64,000 nucleotides of DNA from an uncultured Acidobacteriia bacterium (GCA_903851195.1 CAINNJ010000055.1:1-64000); one strand, 5' to 3'. Shown: positions 52,235 to 61,374, numbered from the stretch's first letter. Numbers and translations: made by a program. The notes: a model not told the origin generated them from the letters alone.

Positions 52235-53145
52235 GAACCTTTCTGAGCACCGCCTTGTTTGTCTTTCTGGGCGGCTTCTTCGTGGAGATGCTGCTCATCG
52301 GCCTGGCGCGCTTTTTCGGCGTCTTCGCCACCGTGCAGGAAGGAACCTGCCGCGTCTACGTCCTCTTCGGCAAGGTCCTGGGAGTGCTCGATGAGCCCGG
52401 CCTGCACGTTCTGCCGCTGCGCCTGGGCCTACGCGCCCTCATCGTCAACATGTTGGGAAAGTGCCATGTGCTCGACCTGCGCCTCGATCAGGAGTATCTG
52501 CGCAGCGAGGCCGTGAACTCCGAAGAAGGCGCGCCCATGGGAATCGGCATCTGGTATGAGATGTGGATCAGCGATCCGGTCGCCTATCTGTTCCGGAACA
52601 CGGACCCGCGCGGCTCTCTGCGGGCCAACGTCAGCAACTCGACCGTTCGCTGTCTCAGCAACATGCCGTTGGCGGAGATGCTGGAAACCCGCCATGAGAT
52701 GAGCCAGGCGGTGCGCACGGAAGTGTCCGCGAAATCGCAGGCCTGGGGTTACCGGATCGGTTCCGTCTACATCCGCAAAGTGCATTTCCGCGATCTCGGC
52801 ATGATCCGCCAGATCGAGGAAAAAGTGGTCAACCGGCTGCGCCAGGTGACCTCGGCGATTCGTCAGGCGGGCGCCAACCAGGTCAGCGTCATCACCAGTT
52901 CCGCCGAACGCGAAGCCGCCGTGGAACTGGCCCGCGCGGCGGTGATTCGCCCCGCCACGCTGCGGCGCGTTTTTCAGGACGTCGCCAGTGTGCCGGAGGT
53001 CAGCGAGGCGCTGTTCCAGATCCTGGAAACGCAGAGAATCATGGCCAGCGGCGGAAAGCTGATGCTGCTGCCGGCAGGTCCACATGCCCGGGTTTTGTCG
53101 ACGTTGCTGGCGGCCGACGCAACGGCCAAACCGAAAACTCCTTAG
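52231..53145 (+). CDS. Second SPFH-like membrane protein
   Basis: A 304-residue protein with an N-terminal helix (LFVFLGGFFVEMLLIGLA). VFATVQEGTCRVYVLFGKVLGVLDEPGLHVLPLRLGLRAL matches the start of the SPFH fold, and VSAKSQAWGYRIGSVYIRKVHFRD the end, where charged helices follow (REAAVELARAAVIRPATLRR). It is shorter than the first copy and lacks the longer coiled coil. GTG 52231 overlaps the upstream stop (GTGA). It is likely the partner subunit of the protein at 51221. Confidence 0.78.
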   Translation: MRTFLSTALFVFLGGFFVEMLLIGLARFFGVFATVQEGTCRVYVLFGKVLGVLDEPGLHVLPLRLGLRALIVNMLGKCHVLDLRLDQEYLRSEAVNSEEGAPMGIGIWYEMWISDPVAYLFRNTDPRGSLRANVSNSTVRCLSNMPLAEMLETRHEMSQAVRTEVSAKSQAWGYRIGSVYIRKVHFRDLGMIRQIEEKVVNRLRQVTSAIRQAGANQVSVITSSAEREAAVELARAAVIRPATLRRVFQDVASVPEVSEALFQILETQRIMASGGKLMLLPAGPHARVLSTLLAADATAKPKTP

Positions 53146-53175
53146 GATTGCCCTTCACGTGCATGTGCCGCTCTG

Positions 53176-53739
53176 ATGAGAGAGGCACATCACAAATCAC
53201 CGTATCTGGACCTGGATAAGCAGGAGAGTGCGACCTGCGAGGCGATTCGCGAAAATATCCGTCTGATTGCCCGCATGGAAGAGAAGTATCTGAATAACCG
53301 GAAGATCAATGAGCGTCTTGCCGACGTGATTGGTTCTTTTTCCGGCAGTATGTCCTTCGTGATCTTCCATGTTCTTTTTTATACGCTGTGGATTCTGATC
53401 AATCTCAGGATTCTCACGTTCATTCCGGCTTTCGATCCGTTTCCCTTCCTCCTGCTGAGCATGATCGTCTCGCTGGAGGCCATCTTCCTTTCCACCTTCG
53501 TCCTGATGAAGCAGAACCGCATGAGCAAGCGCGCCGACTCCCGGGCCCATCTGGACTTGCAGATCAACCTCCTGGCCGAAAAAGAGATGACTATGGTGCT
53601 GCAAATGCTCCGCCTGATCGGCGAACAGGTCGGCGTTCGCGATAAGCGTCTGGACCGGGAACTCGCCCAGCTCAGCAGGGAAACACCCGTCGAAATGCTT
53701 GCCAACGAAATCGAAGAGAGCTTGCCGAAAGAAAGCTGA
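53176..53739 (+). CDS. DUF1003 membrane protein
   Basis: A 187-residue inner-membrane protein. RLADVIGSFSGSMSFVIFHVLFYTLWILINL and FDPFPFLLLSMIVSLEAIFLSTFVLMKQNRMSKRAD are the two-helix DUF1003 signature with its conserved FDPFPF loop. The C-terminal part is a charged helical tail (KRLDRELAQLSRE). DUF1003 proteins have no established biochemical role. It is third in the five-gene membrane cluster, 30 bases after the second SPFH gene. Confidence 0.88.
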   Translation: MREAHHKSPYLDLDKQESATCEAIRENIRLIARMEEKYLNNRKINERLADVIGSFSGSMSFVIFHVLFYTLWILINLRILTFIPAFDPFPFLLLSMIVSLEAIFLSTFVLMKQNRMSKRADSRAHLDLQINLLAEKEMTMVLQMLRLIGEQVGVRDKRLDRELAQLSRETPVEMLANEIEESLPKES

Positions 53740-53765
53740 CCGAAAGACGCTGAAAGGACAACTGC

Positions 53766-54461
53766 ATGGAAACGATTCGCCATAATTTCACCTCGCCCAA
53801 CGTCGGTCAAGTCGAGCGCGGGGCTTCCGTCATGTTGGGCAGCCTGCTCGTGTATTACGGACTTCGCAAAAGCTGGGCCGGCGCCGCCCTCGCCTTCCTG
53901 GGCATCGGCTTTCTGCGCCGCGGCATTACCGGCTTCTGTTACACGTACCAGACCTTTGGCGTCCGCACGGCTGAGAATGAGGGCAGGAATGTATCCGTCC
54001 CGTACGAACTCGGCGTGCGCGTGGATGAGAAGATCGTTATCGAACGTCCCCGCGCGGAGGTTTACAGGTTCTGGAGAAAGCTGTCCAACCTCGCCGCTTT
54101 CATGGAGCATGTGGAAACGGTGCAGCCCGTACGCGGCGATCAGCGTTCCCACTGGGTGGCCAGGGGACCGGGAGGTAGCAAGGTTGAGTGGGATGCGGAT
54201 ATCATTAACGATATTGAGAACGAACTCATCGCATGGCGCTCCCTGCCCGGTTCCGATGTGGACAGCGCAGGCTCCGTGCATTTCCATGACGCGCCCGGCG
54301 GAGGCACGGAAGTGACCGTGGAACTCCAGTACAATCCGCCTGCCGGCGCCGTCGGCGCGTGGGTCGCGCGGATGTTTGGCGCCGATCCCTCCACACAAAT
54401 TCACGGCGATCTGCACCGCCTGAAGACGCGGCTCGAGACGGCCGTCGTCTCGCCCAGCTGA
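53766..54461 (+). CDS. DUF2892-SRPBCC fusion protein
   Basis: A 231-residue protein in two parts. Residues 1-65 have two short hydrophobic stretches (ERGASVMLGSLLVYYGLR, WAGAALAFLGIGFL) of the DUF2892 membrane type. From about residue 80 a SRPBCC/START-like domain follows: VDEKIVIERPRAEVYRFWRKLSNLAAFMEHVE, WDADIINDIENELIAWRSL and the closing GGGTEVTVELQYNPPAG. SRPBCC domains bind hydrophobic ligands or lipids. Fourth gene in the membrane cluster, with a 26-base gap upstream. Confidence 0.82.
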   Translation: METIRHNFTSPNVGQVERGASVMLGSLLVYYGLRKSWAGAALAFLGIGFLRRGITGFCYTYQTFGVRTAENEGRNVSVPYELGVRVDEKIVIERPRAEVYRFWRKLSNLAAFMEHVETVQPVRGDQRSHWVARGPGGSKVEWDADIINDIENELIAWRSLPGSDVDSAGSVHFHDAPGGGTEVTVELQYNPPAGAVGAWVARMFGADPSTQIHGDLHRLKTRLETAVVSPS

Positions 54462-54462
54462 C

Positions 54463-55557
54463 GTGCTGCGGGGCTCGTTCCGGGTTTTCGTTCTCTACGA
54501 CGTGGCGGAGCGGATCGATCTCGATCGGCTTCGCCGCACGCTCGGCTCTCCGCCGACTCCCCGTCAGCCCAGATTTGAACACCCGGCGCCCGAATATGTC
54601 CGTTTCGAGCGCGAACCCGTGGTCGAGTATCCGGAACCGTCCCGCCTGCAGACCGGCGAAGCCTTCCGCGTCTGCATCAAGTACTTCGACTACGGCGTCA
54701 TCAGCATTGAACTGGAACTCGATTTCGCGACCGGCTGGGACGACCTCGTCCGCCTTTCCAGCCGCTGGATCGCGGCGCCTGAAATTGAAGCCTGCACCAC
54801 CGACCTGCTGCGCACCCACCTGCAGCGCGCCGCCGAATCTCTGGTCCAGCCGTACCAGCGCCGCCTGAGCGAGGATTACTACGTGATCCACCTGCAGGAA
54901 GCGCTCGATGAGTGCGGGAACCCTCTGCTCGCCAGCCAACTGCTCGCCGAGCACGGAAGCCGCATCGCCCAACTCATCCGCGGCGATTCGCAGGAACTCT
55001 CGCCTTCCGAGCGCGCCGAAGCGCTGCAATCGGGCATGTCCTACTATCCCGACGATCTGCTCGTGGTCGGCTGGGTCGCCGCTTTCGTGTACGACACCAT
55101 CGAAGGCGCCATTCCGACACTGCAGCTACTCGAATACGCCAATGCGCAGTTGCTCGAATTCCGCCATTACGATGAACTGCTCACCGGCGTCCTGGCCAAT
55201 GTCTACAAGCTGCTGGAGCACAAAGGCGGACTCATGCAGCACTGGACCATGGCCGGCAAGGCGGAGCGCCTGAACGCCATGCGGCTCGACGTCACCGAGC
55301 TGACCGAACGCACCGATACCGCCATTAAATTTCTCAGCGACATGTTCTACGCCCGCGCCTACCGCGTGGCCGCCGCCAGGGTCGGTGTCACGGACTACCG
55401 GGCTCTCGTGGAACGTAAGCTGCGCATCGCGGGCGACCTGTATGAGTTCATGGTCGGCGGCTTCCACCAGACGCGGTCTTTCATTCTCGAAGTGATGGTG
55501 GTGGCGATCCTCGTGATTGAACTACTTCACCTGTTCCGCAACGGTCTCACCCGCTGA
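54463..55557 (+). CDS. RMD1/DUF155-like membrane-anchored protein
   Basis: A 364-residue protein with a single C-terminal membrane helix (FILEVMVVAILVIELLHLF). SRWIAAPEIEACTTDLLRTHLQRAAESL, LSEDYYVIHL and LLEYANAQLLEFRHYDELLTGVLANVYKLLEHKGG resemble the RMD1/DUF155 family, in which a C-terminal helix follows a soluble domain. Eukaryotic members tether mitochondrial or other membranes; bacterial roles are unknown. GTG 54463 lies one base after the preceding stop. It is the last gene of the cluster, before a 90-base gap. Family assignment is by pattern. Confidence 0.65.
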   Translation: MLRGSFRVFVLYDVAERIDLDRLRRTLGSPPTPRQPRFEHPAPEYVRFEREPVVEYPEPSRLQTGEAFRVCIKYFDYGVISIELELDFATGWDDLVRLSSRWIAAPEIEACTTDLLRTHLQRAAESLVQPYQRRLSEDYYVIHLQEALDECGNPLLASQLLAEHGSRIAQLIRGDSQELSPSERAEALQSGMSYYPDDLLVVGWVAAFVYDTIEGAIPTLQLLEYANAQLLEFRHYDELLTGVLANVYKLLEHKGGLMQHWTMAGKAERLNAMRLDVTELTERTDTAIKFLSDMFYARAYRVAAARVGVTDYRALVERKLRIAGDLYEFMVGGFHQTRSFILEVMVVAILVIELLHLFRNGLTR

Positions 55558-55646
55558 TTGGCACCGTACCGTTTCATCCACCCGGCGCTGTGCGACCGAA
55601 TAAGAACAGTCTCCGGCGGCGTTATAGTGATTGCTGAGGAGACTCC

Positions 55647-55943
55647 ATGAAGTCTGTCACGCTGGGAATTACTCTGATTCTGGGACTTTCGGTATCCGCG
55701 CTCGCGGCGGATTTCAAAGGTTTCGTCGAAGACACTGCCTGCTCCACCAAACCCGCCATGAAGCAGAACGCGCAATGCGCGAAGAAATGCATCGATGGCG
55801 GATCTCCCGCGGTTCTGGTGACCGAAGACGGCACCATTTACAAGATCGCCAATCAGGATAAAATCACCAGTCATGCCGGTGAGAACGTTACCGTAACGGG
55901 CGACCTGAAGGGCGACACCATCACGATTGCAAGCGTAAAGTAA
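55647..55943 (+). CDS. Small secreted two-Cys-pair protein
   Basis: A 98-residue exported protein with a clear signal peptide (VTLGITLILGLSVSALA). The mature part is beta-rich, KGFVEDTACSTKPAMKQNAQCAKKCIDGGSPAVLVTEDGTIYKI, with three closely spaced Cys that could bind metal or form disulfides, and ends in an OB-like strand set (VTVTGDLKGDTITI). I do not recognise a named function. Such small secreted proteins are common in acidobacteria. AGGAG nine bases upstream supports the ATG. A strong terminator follows. Confidence 0.8.
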   Translation: MKSVTLGITLILGLSVSALAADFKGFVEDTACSTKPAMKQNAQCAKKCIDGGSPAVLVTEDGTIYKIANQDKITSHAGENVTVTGDLKGDTITIASVK

Positions 55944-55958
55944 AGAACCGGGATAACG

Positions 55959-56000
55959 AAAAAAGGGACTGGCGAGAGCAATCTCGCCGGTCCCTTTTTT
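55959..56000. terminator. Bidirectional rho-independent terminator
   Basis: AAAAAAGGGAC pairs with GTCCCTTTTTT, and inner GGCGAGA pairs with TCTCGCC around a 4-nt loop. It serves the small secreted gene and the convergent dinB-like gene. Confidence 0.93.
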
Positions 56001-56021
56001 GCTGTCGATGCGCGTGCGGAA

Positions 56022-56528
56022 CTACGCCGCGGCGAACGGGTTGTCGTCCGCGCTCGGGCCGTAAATGGACGGAACCTTGCCGCCCATCGGACGGATATAA
56101 GAAGACAACTGCCCGCGATGGTGAATGGTATGTCCCATCGCGAAACCAACGAAATCGACCGCCGGCATCTGTGAAATGCCGAAAAAGTCCAGAGTCCGCA
56201 CCGCTTCCTCGGGTGTAAAGGCGGCAATCTTCTCAATGGCCGCATTCATATTGGTCAGGTACCACGCGGAGATCTCCTCCGGGGTCGTCACGGTCTCCGG
56301 TTTCTCCGGGCCCTTGCCAAAAGCCCCGCTCAGAATGCCCTGGAGGAACATCACGTCGGCCGACGCAATATGCCACAGCAGTTTCCCCGCCGGCATACAG
56401 CGTTCCGAGGGCCGGTAGTCCAGGTTGGCGTTTGGCGCGGCGGCCAGAACCTTCGCCGTAGTCGCAATCTCCTGACGCAGGATACCGAGATTGTGGTCGA
56501 GCAGAAATTTCGCTTGTTCAGCAGTCAT
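56022..56528 (-). CDS. DinB-family metal-dependent protein
   Basis: A 168-residue four-helix-bundle protein of the DinB/YfiT superfamily. The three metal-ligand His positions are present: LLWHIASAD, then FAMGHTIHHRGQLSSYIRPMGG. The region ISAWYLTNMNAAIEKIAAF forms a helix. Members include bacillithiol transferases and proteins of unknown role, so activity is open. ATG 56528 is preferred to 56543 because MTAEQAKFLLDHNLGILR is the family start. Confidence 0.88.
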   Translation of the reverse strand: MTAEQAKFLLDHNLGILRQEIATTAKVLAAAPNANLDYRPSERCMPAGKLLWHIASADVMFLQGILSGAFGKGPEKPETVTTPEEISAWYLTNMNAAIEKIAAFTPEEAVRTLDFFGISQMPAVDFVGFAMGHTIHHRGQLSSYIRPMGGKVPSIYGPSADDNPFAAA

Positions 56529-56579
56529 TCCGCCAGCATACATCGTCGGAGTGGGTTCGTTGTTCGCCGGCGTTCCGGT

Positions 56580-58370
56580 TTACGCGGCGCACTCGCCGCG
56601 GCCGAGCTGCAGCGAGAAGTTCTCGTCGTCGCCCCAGTCCTTAAACATCTCCGGATCGGAGGGCGAGGGCTTCGCCAGATCGGCCAGGAGTTCCTTCTTG
56701 AAGAACTCCACCTTGTTCCGCAGCACGTAGCCCCGAAACGTTTCGCCGTCCTGATGGTTCTGCTTGTAATGATCCAGCACCCGGGTCATCGCGATGGTGG
56801 CGTGGCGCGCCGGCAGGCTCATCACCTGCAGCCCGAAACGCATCACCCCCTGCTCGTCATACCCGCCGCCCAGCAGCATCTGGTAGTGCGGCACTTCTTT
56901 GCCGTCGATCTTGCGGGCGTTGCCATAGAAGCCGATTTCCGCTGTCCAGTGCTGTCCGCAGGAGTTCGGGCAACCGCTGATGTTGATCTGCAGATTGCGC
57001 AGCAGCGGGTCGTCATAACCCTTCACCGCATCCTCGCACGCGTAGCCCAGGTTCATCGATTTCGTCAGCGCCAGATTGCACGAATAAGCGCCCGGGCAGG
57101 TCACCACATCCTGAATCTCGCGTGCGCCTTCATCGCCCAGGCCGATCGCTTTCAGCGCCGCATACACGCGCGGCAGAGACGCCAGCTGGATAAAGCCCAG
57201 CACCAGGTTCTGTTCCACGCTGACCCGCAGGCAGCCATCGCCCGCTTCCCGAGCGATCTTTGCGATCCCGCGCATCTGCGAACTGGTCATGTTGCCCTGC
57301 TGAATCTTGACCGTGGCCATTGCGTAGCCGGTTTGCTTCTGTTCTTCGACGCTCGATTCGAGCCAGCGATCGAACGCCGGGTCGCCCGAGGAACCGTTGT
57401 TCACGACCGGCAACTGCGCTCCGTCGCCCAGAGGCAACGGCTGGCTGAGATGCCCGCCAAAACCCTCCGGCACGGTTTCCGGAGTCGGAATGCCGCCGTT
57501 CGCCAGAATGTCCGCGTACTCTTTGTCGATGGCCTCTTTCAGCCAGTCGAAACCGCGCTCGCGCATCACGAACTTCAGCCGCGCCATGTTGCGGTTCTTG
57601 CGGTTGCCGTACTGATTGAACACGCGCAGCACCGCTTCAATCCGGTTCACGATACGCTCGGCCGGCAGGAACTCATCGAGCACCTTCGCCTCGACCGGCA
57701 GAGGACCCAGACCACCGCCCACCACCACCCGGAAGCCGCGCTCGCCATCGCGAATCACCGCCTTCGCGCCAACGTCGTGGATTGCCGCGATCGTGCAGTC
57801 GGAATTCGTGCAGCCATCGAACGCAATCTTGAACTTGCGCGGCATGCTGTCGGTCAGACTCTTGCGCAGAAACGCATACGCCACGCGCTGCGAGTAAGGC
57901 CGCACGTCGAAAACTTCGTGCCGTGTCAGACCCGCATAGGGACACGCCGTCACGTTACGGACGGTGTTATAGCAGGCTTCGCGCGAGGTCATTCCCACGT
58001 CGTGCAGCATATGCATCGCATCCGCGAACTTCTCGAGCGGCACGAAGTGGAACTGCATATTCTGGCGCGTGGTGAGGTGGCCCTTGCCGGCCGCGCAAAA
58101 ATCGGAGACGTCGGCCAGCCGTTCCATCTGGGCCGCTGTCAGCATGCCCCCGGGGACTTTGGTGCGCATCATCTGCACGCCGGGCTGCCGCTGTCCGTAG
58201 CAGCCAAAACGCAGCCGATATGGCCGGAAATCATCGTCGGTAATCGTCCCGGCAAGGAATTCGGCGGCTTTGTTGCGGAAGGCTTCAATCTCCGCGCGGA
58301 CGGTCTGATCGTGCTGCTGATTGAATTCGTCGCGCACTTCGACGGCAACTGAAGTTTCGGGGTGGGTCAA
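56580..58370 (-). CDS. Nitrite/sulfite reductase (ferredoxin type)
   Basis: A 596-residue siroheme/4Fe-4S reductase that adds six electrons to sulfite or nitrite. Two tandem NIR_SIR halves are seen. RPYRLRFGCYGQRQPGVQMMRTKVPGG opens the first; the cluster Cys are in VVTCPGAYSCNLALTKS (near 425) and NISGCPNSCGQHW (near 470), which give the C-x5-C and C-x3-C spacing. GHLTTRQNMQFHFV is the siroheme-binding region. No neighbouring cys or nir genes decide between the substrates; NirA/CysI-type assimilation is likely. It is downstream of the M48 gene across a long stem-loop. Confidence 0.9.
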   Translation of the reverse strand: MTHPETSVAVEVRDEFNQQHDQTVRAEIEAFRNKAAEFLAGTITDDDFRPYRLRFGCYGQRQPGVQMMRTKVPGGMLTAAQMERLADVSDFCAAGKGHLTTRQNMQFHFVPLEKFADAMHMLHDVGMTSREACYNTVRNVTACPYAGLTRHEVFDVRPYSQRVAYAFLRKSLTDSMPRKFKIAFDGCTNSDCTIAAIHDVGAKAVIRDGERGFRVVVGGGLGPLPVEAKVLDEFLPAERIVNRIEAVLRVFNQYGNRKNRNMARLKFVMRERGFDWLKEAIDKEYADILANGGIPTPETVPEGFGGHLSQPLPLGDGAQLPVVNNGSSGDPAFDRWLESSVEEQKQTGYAMATVKIQQGNMTSSQMRGIAKIAREAGDGCLRVSVEQNLVLGFIQLASLPRVYAALKAIGLGDEGAREIQDVVTCPGAYSCNLALTKSMNLGYACEDAVKGYDDPLLRNLQINISGCPNSCGQHWTAEIGFYGNARKIDGKEVPHYQMLLGGGYDEQGVMRFGLQVMSLPARHATIAMTRVLDHYKQNHQDGETFRGYVLRNKVEFFKKELLADLAKPSPSDPEMFKDWGDDENFSLQLGRGECAA

Positions 58371-58432
58371 AACAGAATCTCCGTATTCTCTATCAAGAAT
58401 ACCAAATTAAGGGCGGCAGGAAACTTCCGGAG

Positions 58433-58492
58433 CGCGGAAGCCGCCTGTCCGCCTCTCCACAACCGAGAGGAAAGTGACGGCCGGCTTCCGCG
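58433..58492 (-). terminator. Nested stem-loop between M48 and reductase genes
   Basis: CGCGGAAGCCG at 58433-58443 pairs perfectly with CGGCTTCCGCG at 58482-58492. Inside, CCTCTC pairs with GAGAGG. It lies just after the M48 stop on the minus strand, without a strong T tract, so it may be a terminator or a REP-like hairpin. Confidence 0.6.
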
Positions 58493-58503
58493 ACCGCCGA
58501 ATC

Positions 58504-60264
58504 TTAGTGAACGGGTTTCTTCGGCGCCAGAGGGTCGGAAGACTCGCTGGCCGGGTTCGCTGTCGCCTGACCTTCCTGGCCGTTCGGCGCCGCCGCGTTC
58601 TGACTGCCCTCCGCCGCGCCCGCATCCCGGTAGGTCAGATGGATATAAACCGGCGCCAGTTCGAACGGCATCTTCTCTCGCGCCGAGAGCAGCGGGACGC
58701 TGCGGGTCCGGGCCATTTCCAGATCGTCCATCCACGGATCGAGCCTGGTTCTCGATCCCAGCGGCAACGCGGCAACCTGATCCGTTCGCGTGGCCTGCAG
58801 TTGCGGCGCCTTTTCCAGCAAAGCGGCCATCCGGAGAACGTTATCGGCCCCGGCGTTCTTCCCCTCGCCGGCGATCCGGCTGCCGAACAAAGGCTTGATC
58901 AGGCACGGCAATCGGTTTGCCTCCGTACTCAGCGCTTTCAGAAAGAGTCCCGCCTTGCCAAGCCCGTCTTTGTAGGGCGACGCCATCAGCAGGCGAACGG
59001 CCTCCTCATTGGCCGCGTCCTCTTCTTTTTGGGGCCGCGCCATGCGGAATTTCGCCAGCGTCTGCTCATCGTCGAAAAGCACGCGGTCGGAGAACGCGTA
59101 CTCCGAGTCCGTATCGTGTCCCAGCGCGATGTGCGCCAGTTCGTGAGCCAGTATCGCAGCAAGCGAAGCCTCGTCCGGCAGCGTATCCAGCAAACCCCGG
59201 CTGATCACAATGGTGTGACCTACCGTGAACGTCTCAAGCGGCGTCGTCAGCAGTGCCCGCGTGCGGACTGCCGGCGAGATCCGCAACTGGTTCGTCACCA
59301 CCAGATTGTTCACCACCGTGTCCAGAATCTTGTCGAGCCCGCCCTGCCGCGCCATCATCCCGGCTTTTTCCATGCGGTCCAGCACATTGTTTTCGGCCTC
59401 GTGCTCCCACGCCCGCCGGCTTTCCACCGGAGAGTTGTCCGCCGCCGTGTCGCTGCTGTCTTTGGCCTGCTCGAAAGTCATGTTGGTGAACTCTGCATTC
59501 TTCCGTTCCGCGGGCGTCGAATAGCCCCAGAGCCGCGTTACGGCCTTGAACCGGACTTTGCGAAGATTCATGGCGTAGCCGAGCGCGGCTTCCTCCGTGT
59601 AAACTTCCGCCGGCAGCCAGAGGTCGGGCCCGGCATTGACGCGCCAGCTGTCGAAATGAAGATAGGCCCGGGCATTGGTGCCTCCCGAGTAAGTCCCGTT
59701 GGAGCGAACGATGTGAAAGCCCTTGTCTTCGATCCAGATATTGCCGAGAAACCTCCCTCGGCCCGCACCTTCGCGCGGCTTTACGCTGACCACGTAAGTC
59801 CGCACGTCGCCCAGATATTCCCGGCGAACGAACTCGAACTCATAATGACCACGATCGAACGCCCCGCCATCGATCAGGATCATCTGCGCGAAGCCTTCCG
59901 GAAAGAAACGCATGGCAAACATCGGGCTGATCACCGGAATCCCCCGGGGCATCCAGCCCGACTTGGGCAAAAATGACTTCTCCGCAACGCCGTTGGAAAA
60001 ATCCAGCTTGCCCAGAAAATAGTGATCGGATTTCGGAACGGTTCCAAAATCTGAGTCTTTTTCCAGATCCTGAATATACGTTTCGGCAACCGGATGCGAA
60101 CTCCTGAGTAGCCCCATCAACGCGTTTTCTTTGGCGATCACACGGTCGATTACTTCCTCGAAACTGCCGCCGGAGGACGGGCGCGGCTGCGCGTCAATAC
60201 CCGGAACGGTAAGCAGGATCGATACCGCGAAAAGCCTGCCGGGAAAACAAAACTTTCTTTTCAT
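58504..60264 (-). CDS. Secreted M48-family metallopeptidase
   Basis: A 586-residue exported protein with a signal peptide (FCFPGRLFAVSILLTVPGIDA). The zinc motif HELAH stands at residues 374-378 within LAAILAHELAHIALGHDTDSEYAF, and the following EEAVRLL region supplies the third ligand, as in the M48B (Oma1/BepA/YcaL-like) group. VTNQLRISPAVRTRALLTTPLETFTVGHTIVISRG is the family segment before it. The N-terminal 330 residues (FVRREYLGDVRTYVVSVKP) are an uncharacterised beta-rich region. It probably works in envelope protein quality control. It lies nine bases downstream of the tonB gene, so both may be co-expressed. Confidence 0.87.
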   Translation of the reverse strand: MKRKFCFPGRLFAVSILLTVPGIDAQPRPSSGGSFEEVIDRVIAKENALMGLLRSSHPVAETYIQDLEKDSDFGTVPKSDHYFLGKLDFSNGVAEKSFLPKSGWMPRGIPVISPMFAMRFFPEGFAQMILIDGGAFDRGHYEFEFVRREYLGDVRTYVVSVKPREGAGRGRFLGNIWIEDKGFHIVRSNGTYSGGTNARAYLHFDSWRVNAGPDLWLPAEVYTEEAALGYAMNLRKVRFKAVTRLWGYSTPAERKNAEFTNMTFEQAKDSSDTAADNSPVESRRAWEHEAENNVLDRMEKAGMMARQGGLDKILDTVVNNLVVTNQLRISPAVRTRALLTTPLETFTVGHTIVISRGLLDTLPDEASLAAILAHELAHIALGHDTDSEYAFSDRVLFDDEQTLAKFRMARPQKEEDAANEEAVRLLMASPYKDGLGKAGLFLKALSTEANRLPCLIKPLFGSRIAGEGKNAGADNVLRMAALLEKAPQLQATRTDQVAALPLGSRTRLDPWMDDLEMARTRSVPLLSAREKMPFELAPVYIHLTYRDAGAAEGSQNAAAPNGQEGQATANPASESSDPLAPKKPVH

Positions 60265-60273
60265 AAGTAGCCC

Positions 60274-61260
60274 TCAGGAAAGCTGAAACAAAATATGGAC
60301 AATGCCGCGGGTATCCACCGGGTTGCCGTCACGCAACCCCGGACGAAAGCGAATTTTCGCCGCTGCGGCCCGAGCCGATTCGTCCAGGCCGAAACCCAGA
60401 CCACGAACTACCCGCATCACTTCGACCTTTCCACTCGCGTAGAAGACCACGTCCAGAATAACCTCGCCTTCCACCGACCGGCCGCGCGCTTCGTCCGTAT
60501 AGAGCGGTTTCGGCTTCCAGAGGATCTCGACCGGGGTTTCCGTGCGCGCCGCGGTTTTCCCCTCCGCATGCGCCGCGGCGGTGGGCAAATCGAAACCGCC
60601 GGCCCTCGCGACAGGTTTCCCGGCAGGCCCCGTACCCGAGCCGTTCGGAACGCCCGAAGCGTCGCCAAAGCCACCTGTTCTGACCGCCATACCCTTCCCG
60701 CCGGTGCCGGTCGGGCCCTCGGGTACTCCCGCGGCAAACCCGCCCACCTTCACCGTCTTAGAAGTGGAGTCCACCGACGAGGATTTACCGGAACCCTCGA
60801 AAAGGCCGGTTCGGACCACCGGTTCCGGCCTCGCCGCCGGCAACGCGGCAACTGGTATCTCCTGCCGCGCCACGGGAATGGCCGGTGCCTCCACGCGGGG
60901 CGCCTCCACCGCTACGGGCTCGGGCTGCCGCACGGTTTTTACCGGAACAGGAACAGGGGGAAGTTCGAAATGCGCCACCGGACGCGGAACATTTGTAGGA
61001 ATTACCGGTGCAAGTCTTGATACCGGTCGAATCGGAGTCCTTACCTGCCGGATCGGAGGCGGCGGCGGAAGCTTCACAGGCGCCACTAAGCTGATGGTTT
61101 CCGGAGTCCTCCGAATGGGCACAACTGCGCGCGTGAGGGAGTAGGGTAAGTAGATCAGTAAGGCAACCGCAAGTGCATGAATGATCAGGCTGGTAAGCCA
61201 CCGGGCCCATGACCTGCCAGCCGGTTCGATCGTGCGAAATAAGAGCGGATCGGCATTCAT
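60274..61260 (-). CDS. Energy-transducing TonB protein
   Basis: A 328-residue inner-membrane protein that transmits proton-motive force to outer-membrane receptors. One helix (ARWLTSLIIHALAVALLIYLP) is followed by a Pro-rich spacer (KLPPPPPIRQVRTPIRPV and others) and then four glycine-rich copies around GGF (VGGFAAGVPEGPTG, RTGGFGDASGVPNG, RAGGFDLPT and the partial RTGLFEGSG). The TonB C-terminal domain is EILWKPKPLYTDEARGRSVEGEVILDVVFYASGKVEVMRVVRGLGFGLDE. I place the start at ATG 61260; a TTG at 61266 is also possible. exbB and exbD are not adjacent. It could drive the receptor at 8809. Confidence 0.9.
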   Translation of the reverse strand: MNADPLLFRTIEPAGRSWARWLTSLIIHALAVALLIYLPYSLTRAVVPIRRTPETISLVAPVKLPPPPPIRQVRTPIRPVSRLAPVIPTNVPRPVAHFELPPVPVPVKTVRQPEPVAVEAPRVEAPAIPVARQEIPVAALPAARPEPVVRTGLFEGSGKSSSVDSTSKTVKVGGFAAGVPEGPTGTGGKGMAVRTGGFGDASGVPNGSGTGPAGKPVARAGGFDLPTAAAHAEGKTAARTETPVEILWKPKPLYTDEARGRSVEGEVILDVVFYASGKVEVMRVVRGLGFGLDESARAAAAKIRFRPGLRDGNPVDTRGIVHILFQLS

Positions 61261-61374
61261 ATACAAAGTATCTCGTACGTCGTTTTTACCACTAAAGTCT
61301 TGCGCATGAAGGCGTCCAATGTGTTAAAAAACACTGCAATCAAACGCCAGTTCGTTGGTACAATCATCACGTTC

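Noticed and set aside
56370-58352. 660-residue frame opposite the nitrite/sulfite reductase
   Set aside because: No motifs and an amino-acid mix typical of reverse-complement codons; the reductase is clearly real.
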